This document shows, one piece after another, positions 62,001-64,000 of a stretch of 64,000 bases of DNA (positions are counted from its first letter, which is position 1; each line of letters begins with the position of its first letter). A program made the translations under genes and the position numbers. Origin of the DNA: an uncultured Oscillospiraceae bacterium (GTDB lineage Bacteria > Bacillota > Clostridia > Oscillospirales > Ruminococcaceae). The notes beneath the pieces were generated by a model that worked only from the letters and a program-made list of their open reading frames with translations, was not told where the DNA came from and did not search any database. Location: NCBI GenBank assembly GCA_934446565.1, contig CAKSEO010000002.1:32102-96101 (forward strand). The letters are read 5' to 3'.

Positions 62001-64000
62001 GACGGTACCGTATGGATATGGGGATACAATTACAATGGTGAACATGGCAACGGTACCAAAAATGCTGTAAAAACCCCGACTCAGTTCATTATACCGGCTG
62101 ACATAAAACGCTGTGACCTTGTGTTCGACGAGAATTCTGAGGCATATTTCACTACAACAGCTTCCTCGACCATGCAGACCGCGGAATTTACAGAACTCGT
62201 TCCGAATGCGGTGTATAACTTATATTCGCTGAGATCCGGGGAAGCTGACGATCTGCTTTCGCCTGACAATATACTTTATATTTCTCAGGGAACAGCCGAC
62301 GAAAACGGCACATTAACATTCAGCTACATTCCTACAGAGGATGATCAAAACGGTTTCATATTCGTAAAAGGGGAGAACCCCGTCGATATCAACAGTGCGT
62401 CCGTGACTGTGTTTGCAAAGTACGCCAATGGCAGTGAGGTGCTTGCAGACCCGCAGGTTTATTATGGTTCACAGCAGCTTACACTCGGAATAGATTACAC
62501 CATGTCCGGAAATACATCCGCAAGTACTTCCGGTAAATATAATCTTATTCTCAATGGTATCGGAGATTTTACAGGTCAGTTGTCTGTTGAATGGGAGCTC
62601 CTTCGCGACCCGAACAACATTTCGCCTGAAAATGTCAATGCAGTTGCTTCCGGCAACAGCGTGGAAGTTACCTGGGATAAGGTCAGCGGCGCAACAAAGT
62701 ACCGCGTCCAGAAGCGGATAAACTCCGAAAAGTGGATAAGCGTAAGCTACCCGACCACGAACAGCTTTACCGACGCGGATGTCTCCGTAGGAAACCAATA
62801 CAGCTACCGCGTTCTTGCTTACGTCGGAGGAACATGGAGTGACCCGTCTGCTGCGGCTGTTGTTTCGCTGACTTCGCCCGTTCCTGATAACGTGACCGCC
62901 GTTTCTTCCGGCAACAGCGTGGAAGTTACCTGGGATAAGGTAAGCGGCGCAACAAAGTACCGCGTCCAGAAGCGGATAAACTCCGAAAAGTGGATAAGCG
63001 TAAGCTACCCCACCGCAAACAGCTTTACCGACACGGAGGTTACTACAGGAAACCAATACAGCTACCGCGTTCTTGCTTACGTCGGAGGAACATGGAGTGA
63101 CCCGTCTGCTGCGGCGGTTGTTTCGCTGACTTCGCCCGTTCCTGATAACGTGACCGCCGTTTCTTCCGGCAACAGCATAGAAGTTACCTGGAATAAAGTC
63201 AGCGGCGCAACAAAGTACCGCGTTCAGAAGCGGATAAACTCCGAAAAGTGGATAAGTGTAAGCTACCCTACCACGAACAGCTTTACCGACGCGGATGTCT
63301 CCGTAGGAAACCAATACAGCTACCGGGTTCTTGCTTACGTCGGAGGAACATGGAGTGACCCGTCTGCTGCGGCGGTTGTTTCGCTGACTTCGCCCGTTCC
63401 TGATAACGTGACCGCCGTTTCTTCCGGCAACAGCATAGAAGTTACCTGGAATAAAGTCAGCGGCGCAACAAAGTACCGCGTTCAGAAGCGGATAAACTCC
63501 GAAAAGTGGATAAGTGTAAGCTACCCTACCACGAACAGCTTTACCGACGCGGATGTCTCCGTAGGAAACCAATACAGCTACCGGGTTCTTGCTTACGTCG
63601 GAGGAACATGGAGTGACCCGTCTGCTGCGGCGGTTGTTTCGCTGACTTCGCCCGTTCCTGATAACGTGACCGCCGTTTCTTCCGGCAACAGCGTGGAAGT
63701 TACCTGGAATAAAGTCAGCGGCGCAACAAAGTACCGCGTCCAGAAGCGGATAAACTCCGAAAAGTGGATAAGTGTAAGCTACCCTACCACGAACAGCTTT
63801 ACCGACACGGAGGTTGCTGTAGGAAACCAATACAGCTACCGAGTTCTTGCTTACGTCGGAGGAACATGGAGCGACCCGTCCGCTGCGGCTGTTGTTTCGC
63901 TGACTTCGCCTGTTCCCGAAAAAGTGACCGCCGTTTCTTCCGGCAACAGCGTGGAAGTTACCTGGAATAAAGTCAGCGGCGCAACAAAGTACCGCGTCCA
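59016..64000 (+). CDS. Giant secreted protein with RCC1-like and FN3 repeats, partial
   Basis: Open from ATG 59016 (GGAGG upstream) to the window end, at least 1661 residues, with no stop. Signal peptide 1-26 ends EALA. About 30-320 is acidic and unrecognised; 345-560 is beta-rich; 590-660 resembles a carboxypeptidase-regulatory-like Ig fold. About 690-1030 contains RCC1-like blades (LYTWGYNAYGLIGNGS, LFIWGTNVNGQLGNGE, LYTWGSDYNLLGDGN, VWIWGYNYNGEHGNG), probably a beta-propeller. From 1204 on there are fibronectin III repeats of 86 residues (VTAVSSGNSVEVTWDKVSGA...), five complete and one cut by the window. Likely an adhesin or matrix protein. The first 3.6 kb is richer in A+T than the FN3 part. 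Confidence 0.85.
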   Translation, partial: MKKFIAFTMALIISVSGFSSIEALADVYDQPSVSVMDDHEIYGTDSFSNMLANAVSGEEQRQLEGSGFKVMAVDISGTNATVKYSALESCKIIVAIYNDDGSELVATGSAEASADETEITLAIDADKLPEYFYLRAFMVDSDTLRPKSVEYSSPMYTKDMQELLSKTVSDFDEDRVLNIDDDTDNNFAVYADSTIIIDQDFGTNDLTANESNNEYTFENPTPEMYDLKPGDIISAFSDDELYIIKITSLSSINGTVTVYGDVPEMSEAFDFVKIDSAASNGDVEANTDDCDNAELIEISDSSASETSEYYEQDVQYGEPESSFITNDISASADLNKEFKYYFGTDKKSTDKTDKKNPITGKLCGNASIKIGGHIKAFITRKQSYIEISVDYTINAYVKAEGKYSHDFKLGEIVFHPAIGVYIKIKPVLKVSATVELEANVTIKGIIGVRMGSDGFENLTDWPKVTSDIKIDGTLSVVLNFSPELTVIGKNIGYAKIDGEFGGKITGKLLFAGTSKSEKHLCDKCIEGTINLIANISASGKILNDEDLSFKVEILNIDKKLWDFYYSFDKGKGGFTTCPNRMVKVDMAVYGYNGTKLTRLKGAEVVVDQFPKSKPVEDSKGLLSIYLPIRSYKVTVSCDGYETTEFKMPVTGAETFSFSIQKTRTANKTNTTRTDGKQTNAKHAVYDIKSVKTQEGSTMLIANDGTLIMAGKGVMHLNKSGNGYVAENQSSISTIVADNVLTSAADSYRYTLIKEDGTLYGWGQSGQPFHFSSDWKSNIYANKIMNNVASAWFVKNSLCVLTPNGDLYIENTNSDDKTQENFLQKRFSNVKSYTASSEVFITYAYIDSNDDLYTWGYNAYGLIGNGSKENSDTPVKIMSNVKQVSLGKDHGVAVTIDGSLFIWGTNVNGQLGNGESGSLTLLHPYLKPVKIMDNVESAIADNNLTFALTKSGELYTWGSDYNLLGDGNTTKTTPTKIMDNVVSFDVGMYDAIALKSDGTVWIWGYNYNGEHGNGTKNAVKTPTQFIIPADIKRCDLVFDENSEAYFTTTASSTMQTAEFTELVPNAVYNLYSLRSGEADDLLSPDNILYISQGTADENGTLTFSYIPTEDDQNGFIFVKGENPVDINSASVTVFAKYANGSEVLADPQVYYGSQQLTLGIDYTMSGNTSASTSGKYNLILNGIGDFTGQLSVEWELLRDPNNISPENVNAVASGNSVEVTWDKVSGATKYRVQKRINSEKWISVSYPTTNSFTDADVSVGNQYSYRVLAYVGGTWSDPSAAAVVSLTSPVPDNVTAVSSGNSVEVTWDKVSGATKYRVQKRINSEKWISVSYPTANSFTDTEVTTGNQYSYRVLAYVGGTWSDPSAAAVVSLTSPVPDNVTAVSSGNSIEVTWNKVSGATKYRVQKRINSEKWISVSYPTTNSFTDADVSVGNQYSYRVLAYVGGTWSDPSAAAVVSLTSPVPDNVTAVSSGNSIEVTWNKVSGATKYRVQKRINSEKWISVSYPTTNSFTDADVSVGNQYSYRVLAYVGGTWSDPSAAAVVSLTSPVPDNVTAVSSGNSVEVTWNKVSGATKYRVQKRINSEKWISVSYPTTNSFTDTEVAVGNQYSYRVLAYVGGTWSDPSAAAVVSLTSPVPEKVTAVSSGNSVEVTWNKVSGATKYRV
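62625..64000 (+). repeat. Tandem 258-base FN3 repeats
   Basis: Units begin at 62625, 62883, 63141, 63399, 63657 and 63915, exactly 258 bases apart. Units two to five are nearly identical in DNA, differing at scattered third positions and a few codons (for example ADVSVG versus TEVTTG and TEVAVG). The last is cut by the window end. The identity implies recent expansion or gene conversion. Confidence 0.95.

Noticed and set aside
62469..63830. 453-codon minus-strand frame with repeated segments
   Set aside because: It is the complement of the tandem FN3 repeats; periodic only because the plus-strand gene is. No start signal.
62625..64000. Assembly duplication
   Set aside because: Units differ at scattered codons and keep frame exactly, so a real tandem array is more likely, though copy number should be confirmed with long reads.

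Overview
The window looks like a chromosomal segment of an endospore-forming, fibre-associated gut Clostridium relative, most likely Oscillospiraceae/Ruminococcaceae. The basis is its moderately GC-rich Firmicutes coding style, strong AGGAGG-type ribosome sites, many consensus sigma-A promoters with a 17-base spacer, several sporulation loci (yunB, alpha/beta SASP, spoIVA, SPOCS/LysM protein, yabP-yabQ-divIC, spoVB-like, cotJABC) and a secreted GH5 mannanase. Genus cannot be fixed from the sequence alone. I saw no rRNA, tRNA or CRISPR array.

Layout. 0.2-5.9 kb: an acetyltransferase, a MITE-like repeat, then a packed run DUF951-prfA-sua5-coaE-lytic transglycosylase-M18 aminopeptidase with ATGA overlaps. 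6.0-8.7 kb: yunB-ligA. 8.8-15.0 kb: secreted functions (GH5_8-like mannanase; a GHL10 lipoprotein; a very long GHL-like/amidase_3 protein). 15.2-18.3 kb: glmS and a zinc-ribbon membrane protein. 18.3-25.8 kb: divergent MFS/LysR pair, two CobW-family metal GTPases (one with a large His/Asp tract), mtnA and an MTA/SAH deaminase, then a Fur-family regulator behind a Fur-type box. 25.9-29.2 kb: SASP, spoIVA and a SPOCS/LysM protein. 29.5-37.4 kb: tepA-like ClpP protease, uppP, ftsK/spoIIIE, ygiQ, a ComEC-like hydrolase and DUF3006. 37.6-41.7 kb: typA, a HAD phosphatase, cardiolipin synthase. 41.8-47.6 kb: minus-strand divIC-yabQ-yabP-rqcP-hup-mazG-spoVB, then cotJABC on the plus strand.

47.5-58.8 kb is a mosaic accessory island. 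A large serine recombinase sits at its left edge, and a remnant of the 3' end of a second, related recombinase lies near 58.7 kb. Between them are three paralogous Mor-like small proteins, each in its own operon: with a membrane protein; with two lipoproteins and another membrane protein; and with a PP2A-like phosphatase next to a macrodomain-HTH protein, a vWA protein and a mini zinc ribbon. The island also holds a Cys-rich small protein, a 22-residue hydrophobic peptide gene with a consensus promoter, an ATC-hydrolase-like protein and a decayed DUF4258/YgiT toxin-antitoxin pair. The least explained content of the window is here.

59.0-64.0 kb: one giant secreted protein, open to the window end, with RCC1-like repeats followed by near-identical 258-base fibronectin III repeats, expressed from a consensus promoter through a leader that can fold.
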